From Pseudoduganella namucuonensis (GTDB lineage Bacteria > Pseudomonadota > Gammaproteobacteria > Burkholderiales > Burkholderiaceae_D): a DNA stretch of 64,000 bases. Both the position numbers and the translations under genes were made by a program. Positions 43,463 to 53,085 of the stretch are shown here, piece by piece; within the stretch, counting starts at the first letter, position 1; every line of letters begins with the position of its first letter. The stretch is from assembly GCF_900116645.1 (NCBI RefSeq), contig NZ_FPBO01000020.1, positions 62,001-126,000 of the forward strand, in the 5' to 3' direction. The notes under the pieces were generated by a model that saw only the letters and a list, made by a program, of their open reading frames with translations, was not told the origin of the DNA and did no database searches.

Positions 43463-43945
43463 ATGCGCGCATTCCATCCCCTCAAGCAGTTCCTGTCCGC
43501 CCTGTTCGCCCTCTGCCTGTGCGCCAGCGCCTGGGCGCAGAAGCCTGCGCAGGGCACCGCCGAGGAGGCGGTCGCCATGGTGCAGCAGGTGATCGCCTCG
43601 ATCAAGGCCAACGGCCGCGAGAAGACCCTCGCCGAGATCAACAACACCACCGGCGGCAAGTTCCGCGACCGCGACCTGTACATCACCGTCAACGACATGC
43701 AGGGCAAGAACCTGGCGCACGGCGCCAATCCGAAAATGCAGGGCAAGGACTTGATCGACATGAAGGACGCCGACGGCAAGCCCTTCGTGCGCGAGCGCGT
43801 GGAACTGGCCAAGACCAAGGGCAAGGGTTGGCAGGACTACAAGTTCGTGAACCCGGTCAGCAAGCAGATCGAACCGAAGTCCATGTATTTCGAGAAGTAC
43901 GAGGACATGATCATCAATTGCGGCATCTACAAGGGCGCCAAGTGA
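43463..43945 (+). CDS. Exported single-Cache-domain protein
   Basis: This 160-residue protein starts after an ACAGGAG site and has a signal peptide ending near AWAQK. The mature part reads EEAVAMVQQVIASIKANGREKTLAEINN, then FRDRDLYITVNDMQGKNLAHGANPKMQGKDLIDMKDADGKPFV, which is the sCache_2 pattern found in chemoreceptor sensor domains. Here it stands alone and soluble in the periplasm, with no membrane or signalling part. It may bind a small carboxylate and present it to a receptor, but that is a guess. Confidence 0.85.
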   Translation: MRAFHPLKQFLSALFALCLCASAWAQKPAQGTAEEAVAMVQQVIASIKANGREKTLAEINNTTGGKFRDRDLYITVNDMQGKNLAHGANPKMQGKDLIDMKDADGKPFVRERVELAKTKGKGWQDYKFVNPVSKQIEPKSMYFEKYEDMIINCGIYKGAK

Positions 43946-44032
43946 TCTGATACGGTGTTTACGGGGCCGTTCTGCGTCTGTTTTAAGGCCCCGCAAGGGC
44001 GGACAATGGGGCATCCAAACAAGGAGTCCGCC

Positions 44033-44224
44033 ATGTCCGCCAAACGCACCTTCGGGGAAACCCTGACCGCCGTCGCCTGGTCCTTCGTCGGCCTGCGCCG
44101 CAAGCGCGACTTCGACCGCGACGTCGGCGCGTTCAATCCCTTCCTCGTGCTGGCCGCCGCGCTGATCGGCGTGGCGCTGTTCGTCGGCCTGCTGCTGGCG
44201 GCCGTGCGCCTGGCCACCGGGTGA
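44033..44224 (+). CDS. DUF2970 small membrane protein
   Basis: The start at 44033 follows a perfect AAGGAG; the frame reaches back to 43955 but without such a site. The 63-residue product reads MSAKRTFGETLTAVAWSFVG, RRKRDFDRDV and one C-terminal membrane helix (about 36-58). This is the DUF2970 pattern, a betaproteobacterial family of unknown function. The helix ends just before the C-terminus. No cotranscribed partner is evident. Confidence 0.85.
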   Translation: MSAKRTFGETLTAVAWSFVGLRRKRDFDRDVGAFNPFLVLAAALIGVALFVGLLLAAVRLATG

Positions 44225-44239
44225 CAATGCGTGAGTATT

Positions 44240-44281
44240 CCGGGAGGAAAAGTTGGTAAAATCCAAAACTTTTTCTCCCGG
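44240..44281. promoter_or_regulatory. 15-bp hairpin just before the first RTX-type gene
   Basis: CCGGGAGGAAAAGTT and AACTTTTTCTCCCGG pair with a single G.T, around a 12-nt loop. The hairpin ends 8 nt before the ATG at 44290, and the only SD-like GGAGG lies in its far arm. It could end transcription from the DUF2970 gene or affect translation of the exoprotein. Confidence 0.5.
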
Positions 44282-44289
44282 ATCACCCC

Positions 44290-47055
44290 ATGGCTGACGA
44301 CTACTCCTCCGACACTACCCGCACCGGCCTGCTGAGCACCGGCGGCCAGACCACCGGCTCCTTCGAGGCCGCCTACGACAACGACTGGTTCAAGGTCGCC
44401 CTCACGGCAGGAAACTACTACACCTTCGAACTGTCGGGCGGCACGGGTTTCAACCCGGGTTACAGCCAGTTGAGCGCCTATGACGCGCAAGGCGCCTATC
44501 AGTATTCGAACTATGGCAGCTATGGCAACACGACGGTCAGCCTCACTTTCAAGGCCGCCGTGACGGGCAATTACTACATCGCCGCCGGCGACCGCCATTA
44601 CGACGCCATCACCGCCACCGCCTATACGCTCAAGGCCGGCGCGGGCGTCGCGGACGACGTCGGCGACACCCGCGCCGCCGCCAAGACGCTGGCGCTCGAC
44701 GTGAAGACGCGCGGCGTGTTCGAGGGGCCGTCGGACACCGACTATTACAAGATCGCCGTCGTCGCCGGCAAGACCTACAGCATCGCGACCGCATTGAATC
44801 CGGACGGCACCGGCTCGAGCTCCAGCTACAGCGCCCAGCTGCGGCTGGAGGACGCGACCGGCGGCTACCTCAACGGCTACTACCTGTACAACGCCAGCAA
44901 CACCTCCTCGTTCACCGCCACCAGCACGGGCGACCTCTACGTCGCCGCCGTCACCTCCTACGGCGCGATCCCCGCCTATACGCTGACGTTCGGCGCGGCG
45001 GCCGACGATTTCAGCGCCAGCAAGACCGGCGCCGGCACCCTGCCGATCGGCACCGGCGTGGCCGGCGTCTTCAACGTCGCCAACGACAAGGACTGGTTCG
45101 CGGCCAGCCTGACGGCCGGCGCCACCTACTGGTTCACGCTCGGCACCGCCGGCGACACCGGCGGCACCGCCTACAGCGGCAGCAGCGGCGTCATCAAGGT
45201 GTTCGACGCCGACGGCAACGTCATGGCCACCTCCAGCGGCTACACCTACGTCACCACCGGCACCTCGCTGCTGCTGCAGTACGTGCCGGCCAAGTCGGGC
45301 GTCTACTACGCCGAGGTGGCCGACACCAACGGCGGCACCGGCCGCTATACCCTCACCGCGGCGCTGGGCGAGGTGGACGACGTGGGCGACACCCAGGTCA
45401 CGGCGACGGCGCTGTCGCTGGGCGCGACGCAAAAAGGCAGGCTGGCCATTCCCACCGACCGCGACGTCTACAAGATCGCCGTCAAGGCCGGCTCCACCTA
45501 CCTGATCGAAATGAACGCGCAGGACGTCGTCAACAGCGCCTCGCCCTACGTGACGGCCAGCCTGGCCGACGGCTACTACGGCGACGGCCTGACCAGCTAC
45601 ACCAAGCCCGGCGTGACCGACTACAAGGTGTACACCGCCACCCAGACCGGCGACTACTACGTCACCGTCAGCAACAACAACCAGCGCGGCACGGCCGGCT
45701 ACACGCTGAAGGTGAGCGAACCGGCCGTCGACGACTACGCCGCCGCGAAAAGCACCAGCGGGGCGTTGACGGTGGGCGGCAAGACCTCCGGCAAGATCGA
45801 CTACACGGGCGACGTGGACTGGGTCAAGGTGACCCTGCAGTTCGGCGTCAAGTACGCCTTCCAGCTGCGCGGCGCGGGCAGCGGCGAGGGCACGCTGGTG
45901 CTGGATGGCGGCAACAACCTGTCGATCTCCAGCAGCCAGCAATCCGGTTACTCCTACCTGTCGCAGGGCAACGACGGCACCTACACCTTCACCAGCCAGA
46001 CCGGCGGCGACTATTACCTCGCCGTGCGCGGCTACAGCGGCTACAGCGGCACCAGCGACGGCACCGGCGCCTACGCCCTGCACGCGGTGGCGCTGTCCGG
46101 CGACACCAGCGCGCCCACCGTGACGTCCTATTCGCCGGCCGAGAACGCCGGCCTGTACGACAACATCGTGGTCCAGTTCAGCGAAGCCATCATGCGCGGC
46201 ACCAACAGCGGCAACGCCTACATCACGCTGCGCGACAGCCTCGGCGTGGCGCTGGAAAGCTATTACGGCGGCGACAGCCGCATCGCCATCAACGGCAACA
46301 CGCTCACCATCAACCCGAGCGCGCAACTGAAGCTGGGCACGAAGTATTTCCTGGACATCCCGGCCGGCACCGTCACCGACCTGGCCGGCAACCAATACGC
46401 CGGCGGCGAACTGTACACCGTGAACACCATCCCCACGGTGACCATCGGCGGCGCCGGCAACGACTACCTGGTCGGCCTGGGCAACGGCATCAAGCTCGAC
46501 GGTGGCGCCGGCGTCGACACCGTCGTCTACGGCTACAGCCGCGGCAACTACCAGGTCACGCACACCGCGGCCGACACCAAGGTGCAGAGCTCGAGCTGGC
46601 CCGGCTCCACCGCCGGCGACGTGCTCACCGGCGTCGAGCGCCTGGTCTTCAGCGACACCGCCGTGGCGCTGGACACCGGCGGCACCGGCGGCCAGGCCTA
46701 CCGCCTGTACCAGGCCGCGTTCAACCGCGCGCCGGACAAGGCCGGCGTCGGCTACTGGATCGCTCAGCTGGACAAGGGCGCGGCGCTGCTGGACGTGGCG
46801 CGCGGCTTCCTCGACAGCGCCGAGTTCGCCTCGCTGTACGGGACCTCCCCCGGCAACGGCGTGTTCGTCCAGAAGCTGTACGACAACGTGCTGCACCGCA
46901 CGCCCGACCAGGCCGGCGTCGATTACTGGCTCGGCGTGCTGAACCAGGGCGGCGACCGCGCCGAGGTGCTGGCCGCGTTCAGCGAAAGCCCGGAGAACCA
47001 GAAGGCCGCGCTGCAGGTGATCGGCAACGGCTTCGAGTACACGCCGTACGGCTGA
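44290..47055 (+). CDS. PPC/Big/RTX/DUF4214 exoprotein, first of a tandem pair
   Basis: This 921-residue protein has no signal peptide. It carries about five PPC-like beta-domains of roughly 115-125 residues (about 1-600; DNDWFKVALTAGNYYTFELSGG, DTDYYKIAVVAGKTYSI). A Big_5-type Ig domain follows (about 605-715, APTVTSYSPAENAGLYDNIVVQFSEAIMRG). Next come a short RTX-like calcium block (GGAGNDYLVGLGNGIKLDGGAGVDTV, about 717-745) and a DUF4214 domain (about 797-900; AYRLYQAAFNRAPDKAGVGYWI). The combination is typical of proteins exported by type I secretion through a C-terminal signal. No type I transporter is in the window. Probably a secreted or surface-layer protein. No Shine-Dalgarno is evident before the ATG. 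Confidence 0.85.
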   Translation: MADDYSSDTTRTGLLSTGGQTTGSFEAAYDNDWFKVALTAGNYYTFELSGGTGFNPGYSQLSAYDAQGAYQYSNYGSYGNTTVSLTFKAAVTGNYYIAAGDRHYDAITATAYTLKAGAGVADDVGDTRAAAKTLALDVKTRGVFEGPSDTDYYKIAVVAGKTYSIATALNPDGTGSSSSYSAQLRLEDATGGYLNGYYLYNASNTSSFTATSTGDLYVAAVTSYGAIPAYTLTFGAAADDFSASKTGAGTLPIGTGVAGVFNVANDKDWFAASLTAGATYWFTLGTAGDTGGTAYSGSSGVIKVFDADGNVMATSSGYTYVTTGTSLLLQYVPAKSGVYYAEVADTNGGTGRYTLTAALGEVDDVGDTQVTATALSLGATQKGRLAIPTDRDVYKIAVKAGSTYLIEMNAQDVVNSASPYVTASLADGYYGDGLTSYTKPGVTDYKVYTATQTGDYYVTVSNNNQRGTAGYTLKVSEPAVDDYAAAKSTSGALTVGGKTSGKIDYTGDVDWVKVTLQFGVKYAFQLRGAGSGEGTLVLDGGNNLSISSSQQSGYSYLSQGNDGTYTFTSQTGGDYYLAVRGYSGYSGTSDGTGAYALHAVALSGDTSAPTVTSYSPAENAGLYDNIVVQFSEAIMRGTNSGNAYITLRDSLGVALESYYGGDSRIAINGNTLTINPSAQLKLGTKYFLDIPAGTVTDLAGNQYAGGELYTVNTIPTVTIGGAGNDYLVGLGNGIKLDGGAGVDTVVYGYSRGNYQVTHTAADTKVQSSSWPGSTAGDVLTGVERLVFSDTAVALDTGGTGGQAYRLYQAAFNRAPDKAGVGYWIAQLDKGAALLDVARGFLDSAEFASLYGTSPGNGVFVQKLYDNVLHRTPDQAGVDYWLGVLNQGGDRAEVLAAFSESPENQKAALQVIGNGFEYTPYG

Positions 47056-47150
47056 TCGAAATCAAGGCCGCGCCGGCGGTGGGAATTGGGGAGATTTTCC
47101 GGCCATGGGAATTGCTACAATAAAATATTTCTCATAGAAAACATCACCCC

Positions 47151-49889
47151 ATGGCCGACGACTTCTCCTCCGATTCCACCCGCCCCGGCGCGCTCGCCGT
47201 CGGCGGCCAGACCGCCGGCAAGTGGGAGGCCCGCGACGACGGCGACTGGTTCAGGATCACGCTGGGCGCGAGCCAGTGGTACACCTTCGAACTGAGCGGC
47301 GACGCGGGCTTTGTTCCGAAGGAATCGAAACTGGGCGTCTTCAACGCGGACGGCGTCGAACTGTCATACATCATCCCCACCGCCGCCGGTTCGCCGGTGA
47401 AGCTCAATTTCATGGCGGTGGGCGGGGGCGACTATTATGTGATGGCGCGCGACCTGCGCGCCGCCGGCTACTCTCCCATCGGCTACACGCTCAAGGCCTT
47501 CTCCGGCCTGGCCGGCACCGGCGACAGCCGGGCCACGGCGGAGGCGCTGACGCTGGGCCAGGCCACGCGCGGCACGATCGACAGCGGCAGCGACGTGGAC
47601 TACTACAAGGTGGCGCTGCAGGAAGGCAAGACCTACACCCTGGCGCCGTCGTGGAACCCGGACGGCGGCAGTGGCCTCAACGGCACGATGCGGGTGGAGG
47701 ACGCCGATGGCAAGGCCGTGACCAGCGTCTACGGCGCCAGCGGCTCGTTCACCGCCACCCGCACGGGCGACTATTACATCGCCGCCAGCAACCCCTATTC
47801 GAGCACCCAGGCATACGCGCTGACCCTGGGCGCGGCGCCCGACGACCACGGCGCCAGCGAAACGGGCGCCGGTGCGCTGACGGTCGGCTCGCGCGCGACC
47901 GGCACGCTGAACGTCGCCCAGGACAAGGACTGGTACGGCGTCGCCCTGGCGGCCGGCACCACCTATTGGTTCACGCTGGGCACCGCCCCGACCACCAGTT
48001 CCGGCGCCGGCTACGCGAGCAGCTCGGCGGTGCTCAAGGTGATGGATGCCGACGGCAACACCGTGGCCACCTCCAGCCCGGGCAGCGTGGGCAGCGGCGC
48101 TTACGTGCTGCTGCAATACGTGCCCGGCAAGTCGGGCAGCTACTATGTCGAGGTCGCCGACCAAAGCGGCAGGACCGGCAACTACGCCATCGCCGCCGCG
48201 CTGGGCGATGTGGACGATCACGGCGACACCACCGCCACCGCGACCACGCTGGCCGTGGGCGCCACGCTGACCGGCAGGCTGGCCATCGGAACGGACACCG
48301 ACGTGTTCAAGTTCGCGGTACAGGCCGGTTCCACCTATATGATCGAAATGACCGCGCGGGACGCCGCCGGCGGCGCCACGCCGTCGCTGGCCACCCACAC
48401 CGGCAACGGCTACAGCGGCGACGGCGTCGTCGGCTACACCAAGCCGGGCGTCACCTCCTACAAGCTGTACACCGCCAGCCACTCCGGCGACTACTATCTG
48501 TCCGTGAGCAACAGCGCCAAGCGCGGCGACTCCGGCTACACGCTGAAGGTGAGCGCGCCCCCGGCCGACGATTACGCGGCCGCCAAAACCACCGCCGGCG
48601 AGGTCGCCATTGGCGGCGGCGCCACCACCGGCAAAATCGACTACACGGGCGACGTCGACTGGATCAAAGTGACGCTGCAATTCGGCGCCAGGTACGCGTT
48701 CCAGTTGCGCGGCGCCGGAAGCGGGGAAGGCACGCTGGACGGCGGCAGCCTGGCCATGGCCAGCGGCGCGCAGGCTGGCAGCGCCTACCTGACCAACGAG
48801 CGCGACGGCATCTACACCTTCACCAGCCAGACCGGTGGCGACTACTACCTGGCGGTGCACGGCAAAGCCAGTTCCACCGTGGGCGACGGCACCGGCAGCT
48901 ACACGCTGACCGCGGTGGCGCTGGCGGGGGACACCACCGCGCCCAGGGTGATGTCCCACAGCCCCGCCGAGGGCGCCGGCATGTACGACAACATCGTGGT
49001 CCGGTTCAGCGAGGCCATCATGCGCGGCGACAGCGCCGGCTACGGCGTCAACTACATCACGCTGCGCGACGGCCTGGGCGCCGCGCTGGAGAGCTACAGC
49101 AGCACCGACAGCCGCATCGCCATCGACGGCGCCACGCTGACCATCAACCCCGGCGTGAAGCTCAAGCCCGGCAGCAAATACCTGCTGGACATGGGCGCCG
49201 GCAGCGTCACCGACCTGGCCGGCAACAAGTACGCCGGCGGCGAGCTGTTCGCCGTGAACACCACGCCCACGGTCACCGCCGGCACCGCCGGCGACGACTA
49301 CATGATCGGCCTGGGCAGCGGCATCAAGCTCAACGGCGGCGCCGGCCTCGACACCGTCATCTACGGCGCCACCCGCGCCAGCTACGTGCTGATCCACACC
49401 CCCGCCGAGACCCAGGTGCAAGGCAAGGGCGCGGTGGCAGGCCTGTCGGCCGACGTGCTGACCGGCGTCGAGCGGCTCATGTTCAGCGACGTCGGCGTGG
49501 CGCTCGACACCGCCGGCGCCGGCGGCCAGGCCTACCGCCTGTACCGTGCCGCCTTCGACCGCGCGCCGGACAAGGCCGGCGTCGGCTACTGGATCGCGCA
49601 GCTGGACAAGGGCGCCGCGCTGCTGGACGTGGCGCGCGGCTTCGTCGACAGCGCCGAGTTCAGCGCGCTGTACGGCGCCGCGCCCGCCAACGGCGCCTTC
49701 GTCGAGAAGCTGTACGCCAACGTGCTGCACCGCGCGCCGGACCAGGGCGGCGTCGACTACTGGACCGGGACGCTGAACCAGGGCGCCTCCCGCGCCGAGG
49801 TGCTGGCCGCGTTCAGCGAGGGCGGCGAGAACCAGGCCGCCGCGCTGAAGGTGATCGGCAACGGCTTCGATTACACGCCTTACGGCTGA
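47151..49889 (+). CDS. PPC/Big/RTX/DUF4214 exoprotein, second of a tandem pair
   Basis: This 912-residue protein is a full-length paralogue of the preceding gene. It has the same domain order: five PPC-like domains (about 1-590), Big_5-type Ig domain (APRVMSHSPAEGAGMYDNIVVRF, about 600-710), RTX-like block and a DUF4214 domain ending NGFDYTPYG as the neighbour ends NGFEYTPYG. Conservation is highest in the last 300 residues and lower in the first PPC domains, where ligand contacts would vary. Both genes open with MADDxSSD after ATCACCCC and no SD. The 95-bp gap contains TACAATAAAAT (47116-47126), a possible -10 region, so it may have its own promoter. Confidence 0.85.
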   Translation: MADDFSSDSTRPGALAVGGQTAGKWEARDDGDWFRITLGASQWYTFELSGDAGFVPKESKLGVFNADGVELSYIIPTAAGSPVKLNFMAVGGGDYYVMARDLRAAGYSPIGYTLKAFSGLAGTGDSRATAEALTLGQATRGTIDSGSDVDYYKVALQEGKTYTLAPSWNPDGGSGLNGTMRVEDADGKAVTSVYGASGSFTATRTGDYYIAASNPYSSTQAYALTLGAAPDDHGASETGAGALTVGSRATGTLNVAQDKDWYGVALAAGTTYWFTLGTAPTTSSGAGYASSSAVLKVMDADGNTVATSSPGSVGSGAYVLLQYVPGKSGSYYVEVADQSGRTGNYAIAAALGDVDDHGDTTATATTLAVGATLTGRLAIGTDTDVFKFAVQAGSTYMIEMTARDAAGGATPSLATHTGNGYSGDGVVGYTKPGVTSYKLYTASHSGDYYLSVSNSAKRGDSGYTLKVSAPPADDYAAAKTTAGEVAIGGGATTGKIDYTGDVDWIKVTLQFGARYAFQLRGAGSGEGTLDGGSLAMASGAQAGSAYLTNERDGIYTFTSQTGGDYYLAVHGKASSTVGDGTGSYTLTAVALAGDTTAPRVMSHSPAEGAGMYDNIVVRFSEAIMRGDSAGYGVNYITLRDGLGAALESYSSTDSRIAIDGATLTINPGVKLKPGSKYLLDMGAGSVTDLAGNKYAGGELFAVNTTPTVTAGTAGDDYMIGLGSGIKLNGGAGLDTVIYGATRASYVLIHTPAETQVQGKGAVAGLSADVLTGVERLMFSDVGVALDTAGAGGQAYRLYRAAFDRAPDKAGVGYWIAQLDKGAALLDVARGFVDSAEFSALYGAAPANGAFVEKLYANVLHRAPDQGGVDYWTGTLNQGASRAEVLAAFSEGGENQAAALKVIGNGFDYTPYG

Positions 49890-50121
49890 CGGCGCCGCGC
49901 CGGCATCGCCTTCGATGTGGAAACAGATTCACTTCCGAATAGAGTCGAATTCACCATTGCCCCGCGAGCACCGCTCCGGAACGCCAGGAGACGGCTCGAT
50001 GGCTTCGGATTCGCCCGGCGATAAACACTGCACCCCGGGTTGAATTGTTCATGACCCAGGGTTGATAATCATGCCGTGCCCAAGCGATTCGAGGCTGAGG
50101 GCGGCATTGTCTGGAGACGGT

Positions 50122-51078
50122 ATGGATTCAACTCAACGGGTTCGCGCGATTCTTTCTTTTGTAAATGCCGCCGATGCCGGCAGTTTCGCGGCCGCGGGCC
50201 GCCTGCTTGGGCTCACCTCTTCAGCGGTCAGCAAGAACGTGGCGAGCCTGGAGAAGGCGCTGGGGGTGCGTTTGATGAATCGCACGACGCGCAACCTCCA
50301 ACTAACTCAAGAAGGTACGGCCTTTCTGCGACAGGCCCGTCTCGCGCTTGAGGCGCTCGACGATGCGGTCGACGCGGTCGCAACGCAGCGTCTCGGCCCC
50401 AGCGGGCGCCTGCGTATTTCGACGAGTTCGGCGTTCGGACACGAACACTTGTTGCCGGTTCTCCCCGGGCTGCTGTCACGCTACCCGGCGTTGTCGGTGG
50501 ACGTCGATTTCGACGACCGGGTCATCGACATGGTGCGCGATGGCTACGACCTTGCGTTCAGAGGCGGCAACATCCCGGACTCCACCATGATATCGCGGCC
50601 GGTTTGCAAGTTGAATGTCGCGATCATGGCATCGCCCGAATACCTGGCGCGCCAAGGCGTTCCGCACACGCCACAAGAGCTGCGAGCGCACCGGCTGGTG
50701 GCCCGGCGTTTTCTCGGCGGACGGGTTTCCATGTGGAGTTTCCAGGGAGAGGACGGCAGCATCACCACGTTCGACCCCACGGATGCCGCCGTGTTGACGC
50801 TGTCCGCGCCGGAAGCGGTCGTCCAGGCCGCATGCGATGGGGCCGGAATCGCCCAGGTCGGCGTTCACCTCGCCTGGCCGCACTTGCTTTCCGGCGCGCT
50901 GAAAGTCGTCCTGCATCGCTATCACCACGCAGGAAGCTACGAGATGGTGATGCAATATCCGCATCGCGCATTGCTTGCGCCGCGCGTGCGGGCGACCGTG
51001 GACTACCTGCTCGATGCGTTCGCCGCGAACAAGGCCTTGCACGTGCAGCTGGAGGCATTGAACTCATACGTCGCGTGA
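50122..51078 (+). CDS. LysR-type transcriptional regulator
   Basis: The start at 50122 follows GGAGAC; the frame reaches 50062 but upstream residues lack family character. The 318-residue product has the LysR winged helix (about 5-64; FVNAADAGSFAAAGRLLGLTSSAVSKNVASLEKALGVRLMNRTTRNLQLTQEG). A linker helix and a periplasmic-binding-fold effector domain (about 90-295) follow. Typical LysR proteins control a divergent or nearby gene; here none is divergent, and the next gene downstream encodes a GH43 enzyme with its own leader. Target and ligand unknown. The 232 bp upstream hold TGAATTGTTCA (50041-50051), a small dyad that could be its own binding site. Confidence 0.88.
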   Translation: MDSTQRVRAILSFVNAADAGSFAAAGRLLGLTSSAVSKNVASLEKALGVRLMNRTTRNLQLTQEGTAFLRQARLALEALDDAVDAVATQRLGPSGRLRISTSSAFGHEHLLPVLPGLLSRYPALSVDVDFDDRVIDMVRDGYDLAFRGGNIPDSTMISRPVCKLNVAIMASPEYLARQGVPHTPQELRAHRLVARRFLGGRVSMWSFQGEDGSITTFDPTDAAVLTLSAPEAVVQAACDGAGIAQVGVHLAWPHLLSGALKVVLHRYHHAGSYEMVMQYPHRALLAPRVRATVDYLLDAFAANKALHVQLEALNSYVA

Positions 51079-51283
51079 CGGGGCTAGGGGCATCGTCTGT
51101 TCGGAACCCCGCCCCCCTCTCCCGAAGCGCCAGGACTGCGATCATTTTTTGCGCGCGATCGATACCCTGTTTGGGATTGGACAGGAAGCGCGGACCTCCC
51201 GATACTTGACGCGCGGCGACGGGCCTTGGTCCGCGCCGCGACGACCGCCACAAAGGCGGCGCAACCAATCACGGAGACCAGCC

Positions 51284-52813
51284 ATGACCGACTACCCCAT
51301 CCCGAACGCGGGAGGCCGCGTGCCGCCCCTGCCGCCGGCGCCGCGACGCGCGCGCACCCTCGCCCTTGCACTCGTTCTGCCACTGTGCCTGCTGGGCGGC
51401 TCCGCCGCGCAGGCCGCGTCGACCACCTTCATCAACCCGGTCGGCCCGGCCCAGCAGTCCTCGGCCGACCCGTTCGTGATGCGCCACACCGACGGCTTCT
51501 ATTACTTCGTGTCGACCGCGCCGGGATGGGACAAGCTGGAGCTGCGCAAGGCCTCCAGCCTGGCCGGCATCGGCGCCGGCGCGGCGGTCACCGTGTTCGC
51601 GCCGGCCGCCGGCACCACCTGCAACGGCAGCAACTGCAGCAACAAGGAGGTCTGGGCGCCCGAGATCAATCACATCGACGGCGCCTGGTACATCTACTTC
51701 GCCGCCGCCGGCAACGACGGCCAGCACCGCGTGTTCGCGATCCGCAACGCCAGCGCCGACCCGACCACGGGCAGCTGGGGCGCGCCCGTCAAGGTAGCCG
51801 ACAGCGACGACGCCTGGGCCATCGACCAGACCGTCGCGCGCATCAACGGCCAGCTCTACATGGCGTGGTCGGACATCTCCGGCGGCGGCCCGCAGCGCAT
51901 CAAGATCGCGAAGATGAGCGGGCCGACCACCATCGTCGGCCGGGGCGCCTTCATCTCCGCGCCCACGCTGGGCTGGGAGACCTCGGGCGCGCCGGTCAAC
52001 GAGGCGCCGCAATTCCTGGTCCGCAACAACAAGGTGCACATGAGCTTTTCGGCCAGCGGCTGCTGGACCGACGATTACAAGGTGGGCCTGCTGACGGCGA
52101 ACCTTGGCGCGGACCTGACCAATCCGGCCAGCTGGACCAAGCTGGCCACGCCCATCCTGCAAAAGACCGCCGGCGCCTACGGCCCCGGCCACAACGGCTT
52201 CGCCAAGTCGCCCGACGGCACCGAGGACTGGATCGTCTACCACGCCAACCCCGCCTCGGGCCAGGGCTGCGCCGATTCGCGCACCACGCGCATCCAAAAA
52301 ATCACGTGGAACGGCGACGTGCCCGTGATCGGCGCGCCGGTGGCGGCCGGCACCGCCGTGACGCGGCCGGCCGGCGAAGGCACGGGCACCATCTGGTACC
52401 GCGTGCGCAACCAGGCCAGCGGCAAGGTGATGAGCATAGACCGCGCCGCGGCGGCCAACGGCGCGGCGATCTGGCAGTTCACCAACTTCAACAACTCGGA
52501 CCAGCTGTGGTCGCTGGACCCGGTCGGCGGCGGCTACTTCAAGCTGGCCACCGCCTTCAACGGCAACGTGGCCGACGTCTACAACTTCAGCCTGGCGCCG
52601 GGGGTGTATGTGAAGTCCTACCCCTACATCGCCACCACCAACCAGCAATGGATGCTGGTGCCGACCGAGACCCAGCACTACAAGGTCAGGAACCGCAACA
52701 GCGGGCTGATGCTGGACAACAAGGACGGCAGCCTGCAGGACGGCGGCGTCATCCAGCAGTGGACCGACAACAACCTGGCGCCGCAGCGCTGGCTGTTCGA
52801 AAGGGCGAACTAG
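51284..52813 (+). CDS. GH43-type glycoside hydrolase with ricin-type lectin domain
   Basis: The start at 51284 follows an ACGGAGACC site. The 509-residue product has an N-terminal extension and a signal peptide ending near GSAAQA (about 45). The five-bladed GH43-like propeller (about 50-355) shows SADPFVMRHTDGFYYF (catalytic base Asp), EVWAPEINHIDGAWYIYFAA and APVNEAPQFLVRNNKVHMSFSASG (likely acid Glu). A ricin-B-like trefoil (about 368-505; WYRVRNQASGKVMSIDRAA, QQWTDNNLAPQRWLFE) should bind sugar. Substrate is probably an arabinan- or xylan-type glycan, acting extracellularly. It is not clustered with transport genes. Confidence 0.87.
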   Translation: MTDYPIPNAGGRVPPLPPAPRRARTLALALVLPLCLLGGSAAQAASTTFINPVGPAQQSSADPFVMRHTDGFYYFVSTAPGWDKLELRKASSLAGIGAGAAVTVFAPAAGTTCNGSNCSNKEVWAPEINHIDGAWYIYFAAAGNDGQHRVFAIRNASADPTTGSWGAPVKVADSDDAWAIDQTVARINGQLYMAWSDISGGGPQRIKIAKMSGPTTIVGRGAFISAPTLGWETSGAPVNEAPQFLVRNNKVHMSFSASGCWTDDYKVGLLTANLGADLTNPASWTKLATPILQKTAGAYGPGHNGFAKSPDGTEDWIVYHANPASGQGCADSRTTRIQKITWNGDVPVIGAPVAAGTAVTRPAGEGTGTIWYRVRNQASGKVMSIDRAAAANGAAIWQFTNFNNSDQLWSLDPVGGGYFKLATAFNGNVADVYNFSLAPGVYVKSYPYIATTNQQWMLVPTETQHYKVRNRNSGLMLDNKDGSLQDGGVIQQWTDNNLAPQRWLFERAN

Positions 52814-53085
52814 TTCGCGCGGCGGCGCGGCGAATGACCCGGCGGCGCCGCGCCATCGCCAACAGCATCAGCGCCTCGGGCATGGTGGTGCTGGTGCGCG
52901 AGGAGTCGGTGCCCAGCCCGATCGCCAGCCGCGACAACCCCAGCGCGTAAAAAGAACACGCTCCAGTCCAGGTCCTCGGCCTTTGGTGCAGGCCCTCCAA
53001 TCCGTCCGCCCGGTGACAATGCGCGCATTTTCCAAGGGGTGGAATGTAATATCCTTTGCGCAAGACAGTTACTCATGATGCAAGC

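Noticed and set aside
52840..52970. PEP-CTERM-like string on the minus strand (MPEALMLLAMARRRR)
   Set aside because: The hydrophobic stretch is only about seven residues, no stop follows at the expected place and no upstream gene body exists. At most a decayed fragment.
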